Shown piece by piece: positions 25,150-33,200 of a stretch of 64,000 bases of DNA; positions within the stretch are counted from its first letter, which is position 1; the number at the start of each line of letters is the position of its first letter. The stretch is taken from the NCBI GenBank assembly GCA_023388175.1, contig JAEWGT010000008.1:258659-322658 (forward strand). The letters run 5' to 3'. The position numbers and the translations under genes are program-made. The notes beneath the pieces were generated by a model. That model did no database searches. It had not been told where the DNA came from and worked only from the letters and a program-made list of their open reading frames with translations. The stretch comes from Pseudomonadota bacterium. GTDB taxonomy: Bacteria; Pseudomonadota; Alphaproteobacteria; Rhizobiales; Devosiaceae.

Positions 25150-26205
25150 CTATGCACTGCCGCCCTGCCCCATGACTTCGGAGATCTCGACCCAATCGCC
25201 GCCACGCGAGGCCGAGAGAATGGTGGCCTGCACCAGAGCCAGCGATCCCAGATTGTCCTCGCCCGAACTGAAGCCGCGCGGCACCACGCCAGTGTCGATC
25301 ACCGAGGCAATGGATGAGAGCGTGCCGGTGCGATCGGGGAAGGCCACAGCCCCGAGCTTGACAGGCTCCGGCTTGCCATCGAGCGCGCGCAGGCTCAGCA
25401 CATCCGGCCCGGCCTTGTCGCGGAAATGATCGCGCGACGACCAGGAAATCTGCCCTTCGGCGCCATCCATGACCCATTCACCGGCCCAAGGCGTCACCGG
25501 GCCGGAATTCATCCAGCTGGCGCGATAGGAAACGATGGTGCCCTTGGAAAATTCGATTGTCGCCACGCCGCTCGGATCGTAGCGGAATGGGCTGCCGGGC
25601 GGGTTCCAGGTGCGGCAGGTAAGCCGCACAGGATCGTCGCCGAGCACGAAGCGCATCAGGTCGAAATGATGGATGGACATATCGGCCAGCAGCGGATCGG
25701 GCATGTCCCAGTAGCGATAGCCCTGGCTGGGGCCATGGCGACGGAAATCGATGGACACCATGTTCAGCGCGCCGAACCTGCCCTCGGCGATGAGGTCGGC
25801 TGCGGCGATGGGCGCCGGCTGATGGCGGTAATTCTGGCTGACCATCAGCACCTTGCCCTGCGCCTTGGCCAGCGCCACCAGTTCCTTGCCCTGGGCAATA
25901 GTGGTGGTGAAGGGCTTTTCCACCAGCACATTATATCCCAGTTCAAGGCAGCGTTTGACGACCGGGTAATGCGCTTCGGTGCGCAAGGTGCAGATGGCGA
26001 GCGACGCATCGGTGTGATGCGACGCGTCTTCGAGGCTGGTGAAGCAGAGTTTCGGGTCGATGCCCAACTCTTCCTGCACCCGCGCCGTGGCCTCTGGATT
26101 GGTATCCACATAACCCACCATCTCGACAGTGGGAACTTTGGGGATAACGTCCTTGGTCCAGCTGAAACCCCAATGTCCCAGACCGATCTGGATTGCCTTG
26201 ACCAT
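25150..26205 (-). CDS. Gfo/Idh/MocA family NAD(P)-dependent oxidoreductase
   Basis: The N-terminal Rossmann fold reads AIQIGLGHWGFSWTKDVIPK, with a GxGxxG-like turn and the acidic end of the second strand at GYVDTNPEA. The catalytic-loop motif of the family appears as VLVEKPFTTT. The C-terminal half fits the GFO_IDH_MocA C domain, with a conserved DMSIHHFDLMRFVLG. Such enzymes oxidise sugars or inositols, and the substrate cannot be read from sequence. It sits between lpdA and lipA on the same strand, with 82-84 bases on either side, an unusual place for this family. Confidence 0.87.
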   Translation of the reverse strand: MVKAIQIGLGHWGFSWTKDVIPKVPTVEMVGYVDTNPEATARVQEELGIDPKLCFTSLEDASHHTDASLAICTLRTEAHYPVVKRCLELGYNVLVEKPFTTTIAQGKELVALAKAQGKVLMVSQNYRHQPAPIAAADLIAEGRFGALNMVSIDFRRHGPSQGYRYWDMPDPLLADMSIHHFDLMRFVLGDDPVRLTCRTWNPPGSPFRYDPSGVATIEFSKGTIVSYRASWMNSGPVTPWAGEWVMDGAEGQISWSSRDHFRDKAGPDVLSLRALDGKPEPVKLGAVAFPDRTGTLSSIASVIDTGVVPRGFSSGEDNLGSLALVQATILSASRGGDWVEISEVMGQGGSA

Positions 26206-26288
26206 GTGGAAAACTCCTTTGGTTGTACGTTCCTGAGCGCGGGAGAAATGGTTGGCCCGGCCCTCAGCCGGACCAACGACTGAAAGCG

Positions 26289-27728
26289 CTAGATGTTCAG
26301 GGCGCGACCATATGCGTCAAGCACGCTTTCCTTCATCGACTCGGAAAGGGTCGGATGCGGGAAAATAGTGTGCATCAGGTCTTCCTCGGTGGTTTCAAGG
26401 TTCATGGCGACCACGAAACCCTGAATCAACTCGGTGACTTCGGCACCGACCATATGCGCGCCAAGCAGTTCGCCGGTCTTGGCGTCGAAAATGGTCTTCA
26501 CCAGACCGTCGGGCTCGCCCAGGGCAATCGCCTTGCCGTTGCCGACGAAGGGGAAACGACCAACTTTGATCTCGCGGCCGGCTTCCTTCGCCTTGGCTTC
26601 GGTGAGGCCGACGGAAGCAACCTGCGGCTCGCAATAGGTGCAGCCGGGCACCTTGGACTTGTCCAGGCCGTGGACCTTCAGGCCGGCAATCTTCTCGACT
26701 GTGATGACCGCTTCGTGCTCGGCCTTGTGGGCCAGCATCGGCGGGCCAGCCACATCGCCAATGGCCCAGATGCCGTCAACATTGGTCTTGCCATAGCCAT
26801 CGATGACAATGGCGCCGCGCTCGGTCTTGACGCCGACCGCTTCAAGGCCAAGGCCTTCGATATTGCACTGGACGCCAACAGCCGAAATCAGCTTGTCGCC
26901 AGCGACCTGCTGGGTCTTGCCATCCTTGGTTTCGACATGGGCAATGACACCCGATGCCGTCTTTTCCACCTTGGCGACCTTGGCCTCGGTGAGGAACTTG
27001 ATGCCGCGCTTTTCAAGGCGCTTGCGTGCCAGGCCGGAAATTTCAGCATCTTCCACCGGCAGGATCTGTGGCAGCAGCTCGATGACGGTCACGTCAGCGC
27101 CCAGCGAGCGGTAGAAGGAGGCGAATTCGATGCCGATGGCGCCCGAACCCATAACGACGAGAGACTTGGGCATCTCCGCGGGCTTGAGCGCCTCGAAATA
27201 GGTCCAGATCTTGTCGTCATCGGGCTCGATGCCGGGCAGCACGCGCGGACGGGCGCCGGTGGCGATGATGATGTTCTTGGCCTTGTAGGTGCCCTCGCCC
27301 AGCGCATTCTTGGGCACGGGACCCTGCGGCTGCACGATCGGCTTTTTGGACGGCGCGACCTTGATCTCACCCGGCTTGGTGATGGTCGCCTCGCCCCAGA
27401 TGATGTCGATCTTGTTCTTCTTCATCAGGAACTGCACGCCATTGTTCATCTGCGCCGCAATGGCGCGTGAACGCTTGACGATGCCGTCGAGGTCGAAGCC
27501 AAACTTTTCGGCAGTGAGGCCGTAGTCCTTGGCGTGGCCCATATGGCCATAAATCTCCGCCGAACGCAGCAGCGCCTTGGTCGGGATACAGCCCCAGTTA
27601 GAACAGATGCCGGCCATGTGTTCGCGTTCGACAATGGCCACTTTCATGCCCAGCTGCGCACCGCGAATGGCGGCGACATAACCGCCGGGACCGGCGCCGA
27701 TGACGAGAAGATCGTATTGGTCAGCCAT
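26289..27728 (-). CDS. lpdA: Dihydrolipoyl dehydrogenase (E3)
   Basis: E3 reoxidises dihydrolipoyl groups of the 2-oxoacid dehydrogenases with FAD and NAD. The 479-residue protein shows the FAD-binding GAGPGGYVAAIRGAQLG and the redox-active disulfide in GICSNWGCIPTKALL. NAD-binding VMGSGAIGIEFASFYRSLG, then DGIWAIGDVAGPPMLAHKAEHEA, and the active-site His/Glu of the partner subunit in HPTLSESMKES, complete it. The variant ICSNWGCIPT disulfide motif is common in pyruvate dehydrogenase E3 of rhizobia. It lies 24 bases after the SGNH hydrolase gene, in the pdh cluster. Confidence 0.96.
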   Translation of the reverse strand: MADQYDLLVIGAGPGGYVAAIRGAQLGMKVAIVEREHMAGICSNWGCIPTKALLRSAEIYGHMGHAKDYGLTAEKFGFDLDGIVKRSRAIAAQMNNGVQFLMKKNKIDIIWGEATITKPGEIKVAPSKKPIVQPQGPVPKNALGEGTYKAKNIIIATGARPRVLPGIEPDDDKIWTYFEALKPAEMPKSLVVMGSGAIGIEFASFYRSLGADVTVIELLPQILPVEDAEISGLARKRLEKRGIKFLTEAKVAKVEKTASGVIAHVETKDGKTQQVAGDKLISAVGVQCNIEGLGLEAVGVKTERGAIVIDGYGKTNVDGIWAIGDVAGPPMLAHKAEHEAVITVEKIAGLKVHGLDKSKVPGCTYCEPQVASVGLTEAKAKEAGREIKVGRFPFVGNGKAIALGEPDGLVKTIFDAKTGELLGAHMVGAEVTELIQGFVVAMNLETTEEDLMHTIFPHPTLSESMKESVLDAYGRALNI

Positions 27729-27752
27729 AAGGGCCTCCAGAGAAATATCGGG

Positions 27753-28391
27753 TCAGAGACCCAGAATCTGTTTCACCACCGGAACCAGTCCCTCGCCAAT
27801 GGCGCGGGTATTGGCCGGATCGAGATGCACGCCGTCAGCCTTGTCGGCGACGGCAACATCGGCGGCATTGAAATAGCCAGCGCCCAGATCACGCGCGACG
27901 CGGCTGTAATAAACGTCGAAGAGCCTCGCCTCGTCAGCGCGCGGCGCAAACATCGGATGCAGGTCCGCGTGTTCGGTTTCGACGGTCAGCGGCGGCGCAA
28001 CGATGACCACCTGCGGCACAGGCTGGTTGGCATCATAGGGATGCTGACGGACAATCTGCACCAACCGCTTGATCCCCATCGCCGCACCGAATGCGGTGCC
28101 GTTGAGATAGACCTTGAGGTCGTTGGTCCCCAGCATGATGATGACCAGATCAAGCGGCTTGTGGCTGTCGAGCAGGGTCGGCAAGACGCGAGCGCCATTG
28201 CGGTCGGCGAGGCTCGAAAAGTCGTCGAACACTGTCGTCCGGCCGCCAAGACCTTCGGCGATCACGCGCGCTTCACCATTGAGACCACGTTCCAGCGCAG
28301 TTGGCCACCGGTCTTCATAGGCATGACGAGGCCCGCCAGTGGGGTTGGCCCCAAAGGTCAGGCTATCGCCATAGGCAAGGATGGTTTTCAT
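27753..28391 (-). CDS. SGNH/GDSL-family hydrolase
   Basis: The 212-residue protein has the four SGNH blocks. Block I is ILAYGDSLTFG with the nucleophilic Ser, block II has the Gly in GLGGRTT, block III is LGTNDLK, and block V is ADGVHLDPANTRAIG with the Asp-His pair. There is no signal peptide, so the enzyme is probably cytoplasmic. Related proteins are arylesterases, lipases or thioesterases. It lies 10 bases after the pdhC gene and 24 before lpdA, squarely within the pyruvate dehydrogenase operon. A link to acyl or acetyl esters is possible but unproven. Confidence 0.88.
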   Translation of the reverse strand: MKTILAYGDSLTFGANPTGGPRHAYEDRWPTALERGLNGEARVIAEGLGGRTTVFDDFSSLADRNGARVLPTLLDSHKPLDLVIIMLGTNDLKVYLNGTAFGAAMGIKRLVQIVRQHPYDANQPVPQVVIVAPPLTVETEHADLHPMFAPRADEARLFDVYYSRVARDLGAGYFNAADVAVADKADGVHLDPANTRAIGEGLVPVVKQILGL

Positions 28392-28401
28392 CGCCCTGCC
28401 C

Positions 28402-29730
28402 TTAAGCCAGCATCATCACCGGGTTTTCGATGAGGCTCTTGAACACGCCAAGCACTTCGGCGCCCAGAGCGCCATCGACGGCGCGGTGATCGCAGGAGAG
28501 CGTCGCGGTCATGAACTGGCCGATCTTGATCTGCCCGTTCTCCGGATAGACGCGTTCCTCGCCGGCACCGACCGCCAGGATCGTGCCATGCGGCGGGTTG
28601 ATGACGGCGGCAAAGTGCTTGATGCCGAACATGCCCAGGTTCGAAACCGAGGTCGAGCCGCCCTGATATTCATGCGGGGCCAGCTTCTTGCCACGGGCGC
28701 GGGTCGCCAGGTCCTTCACCTCTTCGGAGATTTCCCGGAGAGTCTTGGTGTCGCAGGACTTGACCACAGGGGTGAAGAGGCCGCCCGGCACCGAAACGGC
28801 CACTGCAACGTCGCTGCGCTTGTGGTAGAGGATCGAGTCCCCAGCCCAGGTGGCGTTGGCGGTGGGCACGCGCTGCAAAGCAATGGCCCAGGCCTTCATG
28901 ATGAAGTCGTTGACCGAGAGCTTGAAGGCGGGCTTGCCGTCCTTGCCCTTGGGCGCGGTGGCATTGATCTGCTCGCGCGCCGCCATCAGCGCATCGATCT
29001 TGCAATCGAGCGTCAGGTAGAAATGCGGAACGGTCTGCTTGCTCTCGGTCAGACGCGCGGCGACGACCTTGCGCATGCCATCGTTGGGCACGAGCTCGTA
29101 GGAGCCTTCCTCGTAAAGCGCGATGACCTGGTTCTTGCTCATGCCGGTAGCGGGAGCAGCGGCAGGTGCCGGGGCGGCGGCTGCAGCCTTGAGCGGGGTC
29201 TTGCCCGACTTGGCGGCTTCGACGTCCGACTTCACCACGCGGCCCTTGGGACCCGTGCCGGAAATGGCGGCGAGATCGATGCCGGCTTCCTTGGCAAGGC
29301 GCTTGGCCAAAGGCGAGGCAAAGACGCGATTGCCTTCGGACTTGGCTGGAGCGGCAGCAGGCTTTGGAGCCTCTGCCTTGGCAGCAGGTGCGGGGGTCGC
29401 TGAAGGTGCAGCGGCGGGAGCAGGCTTTTCTGCCTTGGGCGCCTCAGACTTCGGGGCCGGAGCCGAGCCGATGGAGGAAGCCTCTTCGCCGTCCTGCAGC
29501 AGCACGGCGATGACGGCGTTGACCTTCACATTGTCGGTGCCTTCGGCAACCATGATCTTGCCGATCTTGCCCTCGTCCACGGCCTCGACTTCCATCGTGG
29601 CCTTGTCGGTTTCGATCTCGGCGATGACGTCACCGGAGGAGACGCTGTCGCCTTCTTTGACGTGCCACTTGGCGAGCTTGCCCTCTTCCATCGTCGGGGA
29701 GAGCGCCGGCATGGTGATATCGATTGGCAT
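28402..29730 (-). CDS. pdhC: Pyruvate dehydrogenase E2, dihydrolipoamide acetyltransferase
   Basis: E2 transfers acetyl groups from lipoyl to CoA and forms the core of the complex. The 442-residue protein has one lipoyl domain with the modified Lys in EIETDKATMEVEAVDEG. An Ala/Pro/Lys-rich linker follows, then the E3/E1-binding domain (VFASPLAKRLAKEAGIDL... GPKGRVVKSDVEAA) and a second Ala/Pro linker. The catalytic domain ends with SCDHRAVDGALGAEVL, holding the His-x-x-x-Asp pair. The C-terminus ENPVMMLA is typical of alphaproteobacterial PDH E2. It starts 11 bases after pdhB. Confidence 0.97.
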   Translation of the reverse strand: MPIDITMPALSPTMEEGKLAKWHVKEGDSVSSGDVIAEIETDKATMEVEAVDEGKIGKIMVAEGTDNVKVNAVIAVLLQDGEEASSIGSAPAPKSEAPKAEKPAPAAAPSATPAPAAKAEAPKPAAAPAKSEGNRVFASPLAKRLAKEAGIDLAAISGTGPKGRVVKSDVEAAKSGKTPLKAAAAAPAPAAAPATGMSKNQVIALYEEGSYELVPNDGMRKVVAARLTESKQTVPHFYLTLDCKIDALMAAREQINATAPKGKDGKPAFKLSVNDFIMKAWAIALQRVPTANATWAGDSILYHKRSDVAVAVSVPGGLFTPVVKSCDTKTLREISEEVKDLATRARGKKLAPHEYQGGSTSVSNLGMFGIKHFAAVINPPHGTILAVGAGEERVYPENGQIKIGQFMTATLSCDHRAVDGALGAEVLGVFKSLIENPVMMLA

Positions 29731-29741
29731 CCCTTGTCTCC

Positions 29742-31136
29742 TTACGAGCGATAGGTCACGGCGTTGACGGCCGCGATCACTTCATCAACGTTGGGCAGCG
29801 CCAGCTTTTCGAGGTTGGCGGCATAGGGCATAGGAACGTCCTTGCCGGTGACGCGCAGAACCGGCGCATCGAGATAATCGAAAGCCTGTTCCATCACACG
29901 AGCCGAAATGTCGGCACCGATGCCGCCCTGCGGCCAGCCTTCCTCGACGGTGACGAGGCGGCCGGTCTTCTTCACCGACTCGATGACCGTATCAATGTCG
30001 AGCGGGCGCAGGGTGCGCAGGTCGATCAGTTCGACATCGACACCGGCGGCGACCAGCTTCTCGGTCGCCTGGGTGGCGTAGCGCATGCCCATGGAGAAGG
30101 AGACGATGGTGACATCTGCACCCTTGCGGGCAATGCGAGCCTTGCCGATCGGCAGGACGAAATCATCGACCTTGGGCACAAGGCCGGTGGAGCCGTAGAG
30201 GATTTCGTTTTCGAGGAACACAACCGGATTGGGCGAGCGAATGGCGGCCTTCAAGAGGCCCTTGGCGTCGGCTGCGCTATAGGGCGCAATGACGGTGAGG
30301 CCGGGAACGTGGCTGTACCAGGCCGAATAGTCCTGGCTGTGCTGGGCGGCCACGCGGGCGGCTGCGCCGTTGGGGCCACGGAACACCATCGGCGCGGTTA
30401 CCTGGCCGCCGGACATGTAAAGCTGCTTGGCTGCGGAATTGATGATCTGGTCGATGGCCTGCATGGCGAAGTTCCAGGTCATGAACTCGACGACCGGCTT
30501 CAGCCCGGCAAAGGCCGCACCGACCGCGAGACCAGCAAAGCCATGTTCGGTGATCGGGGTATCGATGACGCGCTCGGGGCCGAATTCCTGCAACAGGCCC
30601 TGCGTGATCTTGTAGGCGCCCTGATATTCGGCGACCTCCTCACCCATGATGAAGACGTCCTTGTCCCGGCGCAGCTCTTCGGCCATGGCTTCGTTGAGCG
30701 CCTGACGCACGGTCATTTCGACCATTTCGACGCCTTCGGGCAGGTCGGGATCGTTCTGCGGCTCGAATTTTGGAGCCGCGGCAACGGGCGCGGCGGCATC
30801 TGCGGGCGCAGGAGCCGGCGCCTCTGCCTGAACCATGCTCGGTGCCGGCTCTTCGGCAGCGGCAGGCGCCGCAGGAGGCGTATCACCGGCGCTTTCGCCT
30901 TCCGCCAGAACCAGCGCGATCGGCGTATTCACCTTCACGCCCTCGGTGCCTTCGGCAACCAGAATTTCGGTGACCGTGCCTTCGTCGACCGACTCGACTT
31001 CCATCGTCGCCTTGTCGGTTTCGATTTCGGCCAGCACGTCGCCGGACTTGACCACGTCACCGACCTTGACCAGCCACTTGGCGAGCTTGCCTTCTTCCAT
31101 CGTCGGGGACAGAGCGGGCATCAGGATTTGGGGCAT
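29742..31136 (-). CDS. pdhB: Pyruvate dehydrogenase E1 component, beta subunit, with N-terminal lipoyl domain
   Basis: E1-beta works with E1-alpha in thiamine-dependent decarboxylation of pyruvate. Residues 1-80 form a complete lipoyl domain, PQILMPALSPTMEEGKLAKW and EIETDKATMEVESVDEG, almost identical to that of the E2 next door. A Pro/Ala linker of about 50 residues leads to the catalytic region with VRQALNEAMAEEL, GEEVAEYQGAYKITQGL, DTPITEHGFAGLAVGAA and MRYATQATEKL. A lipoylated E1-beta is characteristic of rhizobia and relatives. The ATG at 31136 begins the conserved MPQILMPALSP, so the upstream in-frame start at 31157 is unlikely. Confidence 0.96.
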   Translation of the reverse strand: MPQILMPALSPTMEEGKLAKWLVKVGDVVKSGDVLAEIETDKATMEVESVDEGTVTEILVAEGTEGVKVNTPIALVLAEGESAGDTPPAAPAAAEEPAPSMVQAEAPAPAPADAAAPVAAAPKFEPQNDPDLPEGVEMVEMTVRQALNEAMAEELRRDKDVFIMGEEVAEYQGAYKITQGLLQEFGPERVIDTPITEHGFAGLAVGAAFAGLKPVVEFMTWNFAMQAIDQIINSAAKQLYMSGGQVTAPMVFRGPNGAAARVAAQHSQDYSAWYSHVPGLTVIAPYSAADAKGLLKAAIRSPNPVVFLENEILYGSTGLVPKVDDFVLPIGKARIARKGADVTIVSFSMGMRYATQATEKLVAAGVDVELIDLRTLRPLDIDTVIESVKKTGRLVTVEEGWPQGGIGADISARVMEQAFDYLDAPVLRVTGKDVPMPYAANLEKLALPNVDEVIAAVNAVTYRS

Positions 31137-31228
31137 ATCTGCTCTCCAGCATTTCACGCCGGGCTCATCGGCCGCACGGCGAAACTCAACAAAAGCGTTA
31201 TGGAAACCGGCGCGAGGGCCGGACTTCC

Positions 31229-32248
31229 TCAGGCCTCAATGGTGATGTCGGTCCACAATTCGGACGGATCGGGCTCGGGATCATTGGTGGCGAAATCGGC
31301 CGCCTCGGTGACGATGGCGCGGATTTCGGTCTCGATCTTCTTCAGATCGTCCTCGGTCACGACGCCGCCCTCGATCAGACGGGCACGGACCTGCTCGATC
31401 GGGTCGCGCTCCTGGCGGTACTTGGTGACTTCGTCCTTGGAGCGGTACTTGGCCGGGTCGGACATGGAGTGGCCGCGATAGCGATAGGTCAGCATTTCGA
31501 GAATGTACGGACCCTTGCCGGAGCGGGCATGTTCGATGGCGCGCTGGGCCGCATCATAGACCATGCGCACATCCATGCCGTCGACCTGCTCGCCCGGAAT
31601 GTCGAACGAGGCGCCGCGCATGGAGAAATCCGTCGTCGCGGCAGCGCGTTCGATGGAGGTGCCCATGGCATATTTGTTGTTTTCGATGATGTAGACGACT
31701 GGGAGCTTCCAGAGCTTCGCCATGTTGAAGCTCTCATAGACCTGACCCTGATTGGCCGCGCCGTCGCCGAAATAGGCGATAGCGACCGAGCCGTCGCCCT
31801 TGTATTTGGAGGCGAAGCCAAGACCGGTGCCGAGAGAAGCCTGCGCACCCACAATACCATTGCCGCCGTAAAAGCGGTGTTCATTGGAGAACATGTGCAT
31901 CGAGCCGCCCTTGCCTTTCGACAGGCCGCCCTGGCGACCGGTCAGCTCGGCCATGACGCCCTTGGGGTCGAGGCCCATGACCAGCATGTGGCCGTGGTCA
32001 CGATATCCGGTGATCTGGGAGTCCTTGCCCTTCTCCGAGGCCATGGTGATGCCGGTGACGACAGCTTCCTGGCCGATATAGAGGTGACAGAAACCACCGA
32101 TCAGGCCCATGCCATACATCTGGCCGGCCTTTTCCTCGAACCGGCGGATCAGCAGCATCTCGCGGAATGCTTCGAGATCCTGTTCATTGGTGAACTGGGG
32201 GACGTTGGGCTGCGTCTTGGCCTTGGTGGCCGTCGCCTTGCGCGCCAT
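31229..32248 (-). CDS. pdhA: Pyruvate dehydrogenase E1 component, alpha subunit
   Basis: The 339-residue protein binds thiamine diphosphate through YFGDGAANQGQVYESFNMAKLWKLPVVYIIENN. It also has FRGHSMSDPAKYRSKDE-type sequence (YRYRGHSMSDP) that in related enzymes forms the phosphorylation-loop region, and HMFSNEHRFYGGNGIVGAQ. The N-terminal tail is Lys/Ala/Thr-rich. It is the first pdh gene, 92 bases upstream of pdhB, and lies 113 bases downstream of the ftsB-like gene on the same strand. The complex it starts supplies acetyl-CoA to the citrate cycle. Confidence 0.97.
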   Translation of the reverse strand: MARKATATKAKTQPNVPQFTNEQDLEAFREMLLIRRFEEKAGQMYGMGLIGGFCHLYIGQEAVVTGITMASEKGKDSQITGYRDHGHMLVMGLDPKGVMAELTGRQGGLSKGKGGSMHMFSNEHRFYGGNGIVGAQASLGTGLGFASKYKGDGSVAIAYFGDGAANQGQVYESFNMAKLWKLPVVYIIENNKYAMGTSIERAAATTDFSMRGASFDIPGEQVDGMDVRMVYDAAQRAIEHARSGKGPYILEMLTYRYRGHSMSDPAKYRSKDEVTKYRQERDPIEQVRARLIEGGVVTEDDLKKIETEIRAIVTEAADFATNDPEPDPSELWTDITIEA

Positions 32249-32361
32249 GCTACACTCCGCTTGGGTCGGGGGTTTGCCGCTGGGCCAATCAGGCCACGAA
32301 GCGGACTATATCGCAAGCGTCGGCGCAATAACATTGCCCCAGGATCACCGCGAAACAGGTA

Positions 32362-32760
32362 TTAAAGCGTTGAATCTGCTTCAATAATCGAGATTAACTC
32401 ATCATCGATTAATTCTACAAATTGACCAGAAATAGGTTTACCGTTCTGCGGATTGATCATGATCAGCACGTCATCGGCATGGGCCATGTTCAACAGGGCA
32501 CGGGCGCGCTCGGTCACAAGGTCAGGATCGAGATGACGCGGATTCATCAGCGAGTTGCGGTGCTTGAAGGCATCGACCTCGGCCTGCAAGGCATTACTGC
32601 GATCCTGGAGGATTTCGATCTCGGCCCGGATTTCCTCCCGGCTCTCAATGCCGAACTGTCCCGAGATCGCAGAATAGCCCAGATAGGCCTGAAAGGCGAT
32701 CAAGGCCGCCGTAAAGCCGAGAGGGCGCCAGAATGGTGGTCGTTTGAGGCGGGTGGGCAT
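32362..32760 (-). CDS. FtsB/DivIC-type septum formation initiator
   Basis: The 132-residue protein has a short basic cytoplasmic tail, one membrane segment (about residues 12-32, GFTAALIAFQAYLGYSAI), then a coiled coil with EIRAEIEILQDRSNALQAEVDAF and the typical NPRHLDPDLVTERARALLNMAHADD ending. FtsB bridges FtsL and FtsQ in the divisome. An FtsB-like gene just upstream of pdhA is a familiar alphaproteobacterial arrangement, often with eno before it, but eno is not here. The ATG at 32760 (MPTRLKRPP) is preferred over 32787. Confidence 0.9.
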   Translation of the reverse strand: MPTRLKRPPFWRPLGFTAALIAFQAYLGYSAISGQFGIESREEIRAEIEILQDRSNALQAEVDAFKHRNSLMNPRHLDPDLVTERARALLNMAHADDVLIMINPQNGKPISGQFVELIDDELISIIEADSTL

Positions 32761-32909
32761 GAGCGAACCAATTCGAGACCGGTTCACTATGCCTGATGAG
32801 GGATTAATGGCGGGTTGAAGATTGCAAAATGGCAGCCCTCAAACCCGGCTCATCCCCGCAAGCGCAACCCGAGGTACCGCCCCGACCGCGCCACGGCGAT
32901 GAAAGCCAG

Positions 32910-33200
32910 CTACAGCGCCACGTAGTCGATTTCCTGAAAGCGCAAAACCTCTGGAATCCAGCGATTCTGCACGAAAGCCGTGTGGTCAGGATGATTGTTG
33001 TAGCCGTCATAGGCGGCCTGATCGGCAAATTCCATGGAGAAGCCGAAGGCGTAGTCCGCCTTGGCGCTGGTCTGGCGGAGACGCTCGAATTTCTCCACAC
33101 CGGGAATGGCCTTGAGGATCAGCGCGGCCTCTAGGAAGTCTTTTTCTGCGCTTGAGCCCGCTTCGTGACGAAGAGTAAAGGCGACGGTGTGGCGGATCAT
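32910..33200 (-). CDS. Dabb-family (stress-responsive alpha/beta barrel) protein
   Basis: The 96-residue protein starts MIRHTVAFTLRHEAGS and contains FLEAALILKAIPGVEKFE, YAFGFSMEFADQAAYDGYNNHPDHTAFVQNRW and VLRFQEIDYVAL. This matches the Dabb dimeric alpha/beta barrel fold in full. Its function is unknown; members include plant stress proteins and some cyclases. The ATG overlaps the maeB stop by four bases, so it is translated with maeB. Confidence 0.88.
   Translation of the reverse strand: MIRHTVAFTLRHEAGSSAEKDFLEAALILKAIPGVEKFERLRQTSAKADYAFGFSMEFADQAAYDGYNNHPDHTAFVQNRWIPEVLRFQEIDYVAL

Noticed and set aside
29724..31481. 585-codon plus-strand open frame opposite pdhB and pdhA
   Set aside because: It covers two well-recognised genes on the other strand and shows no motifs of its own.
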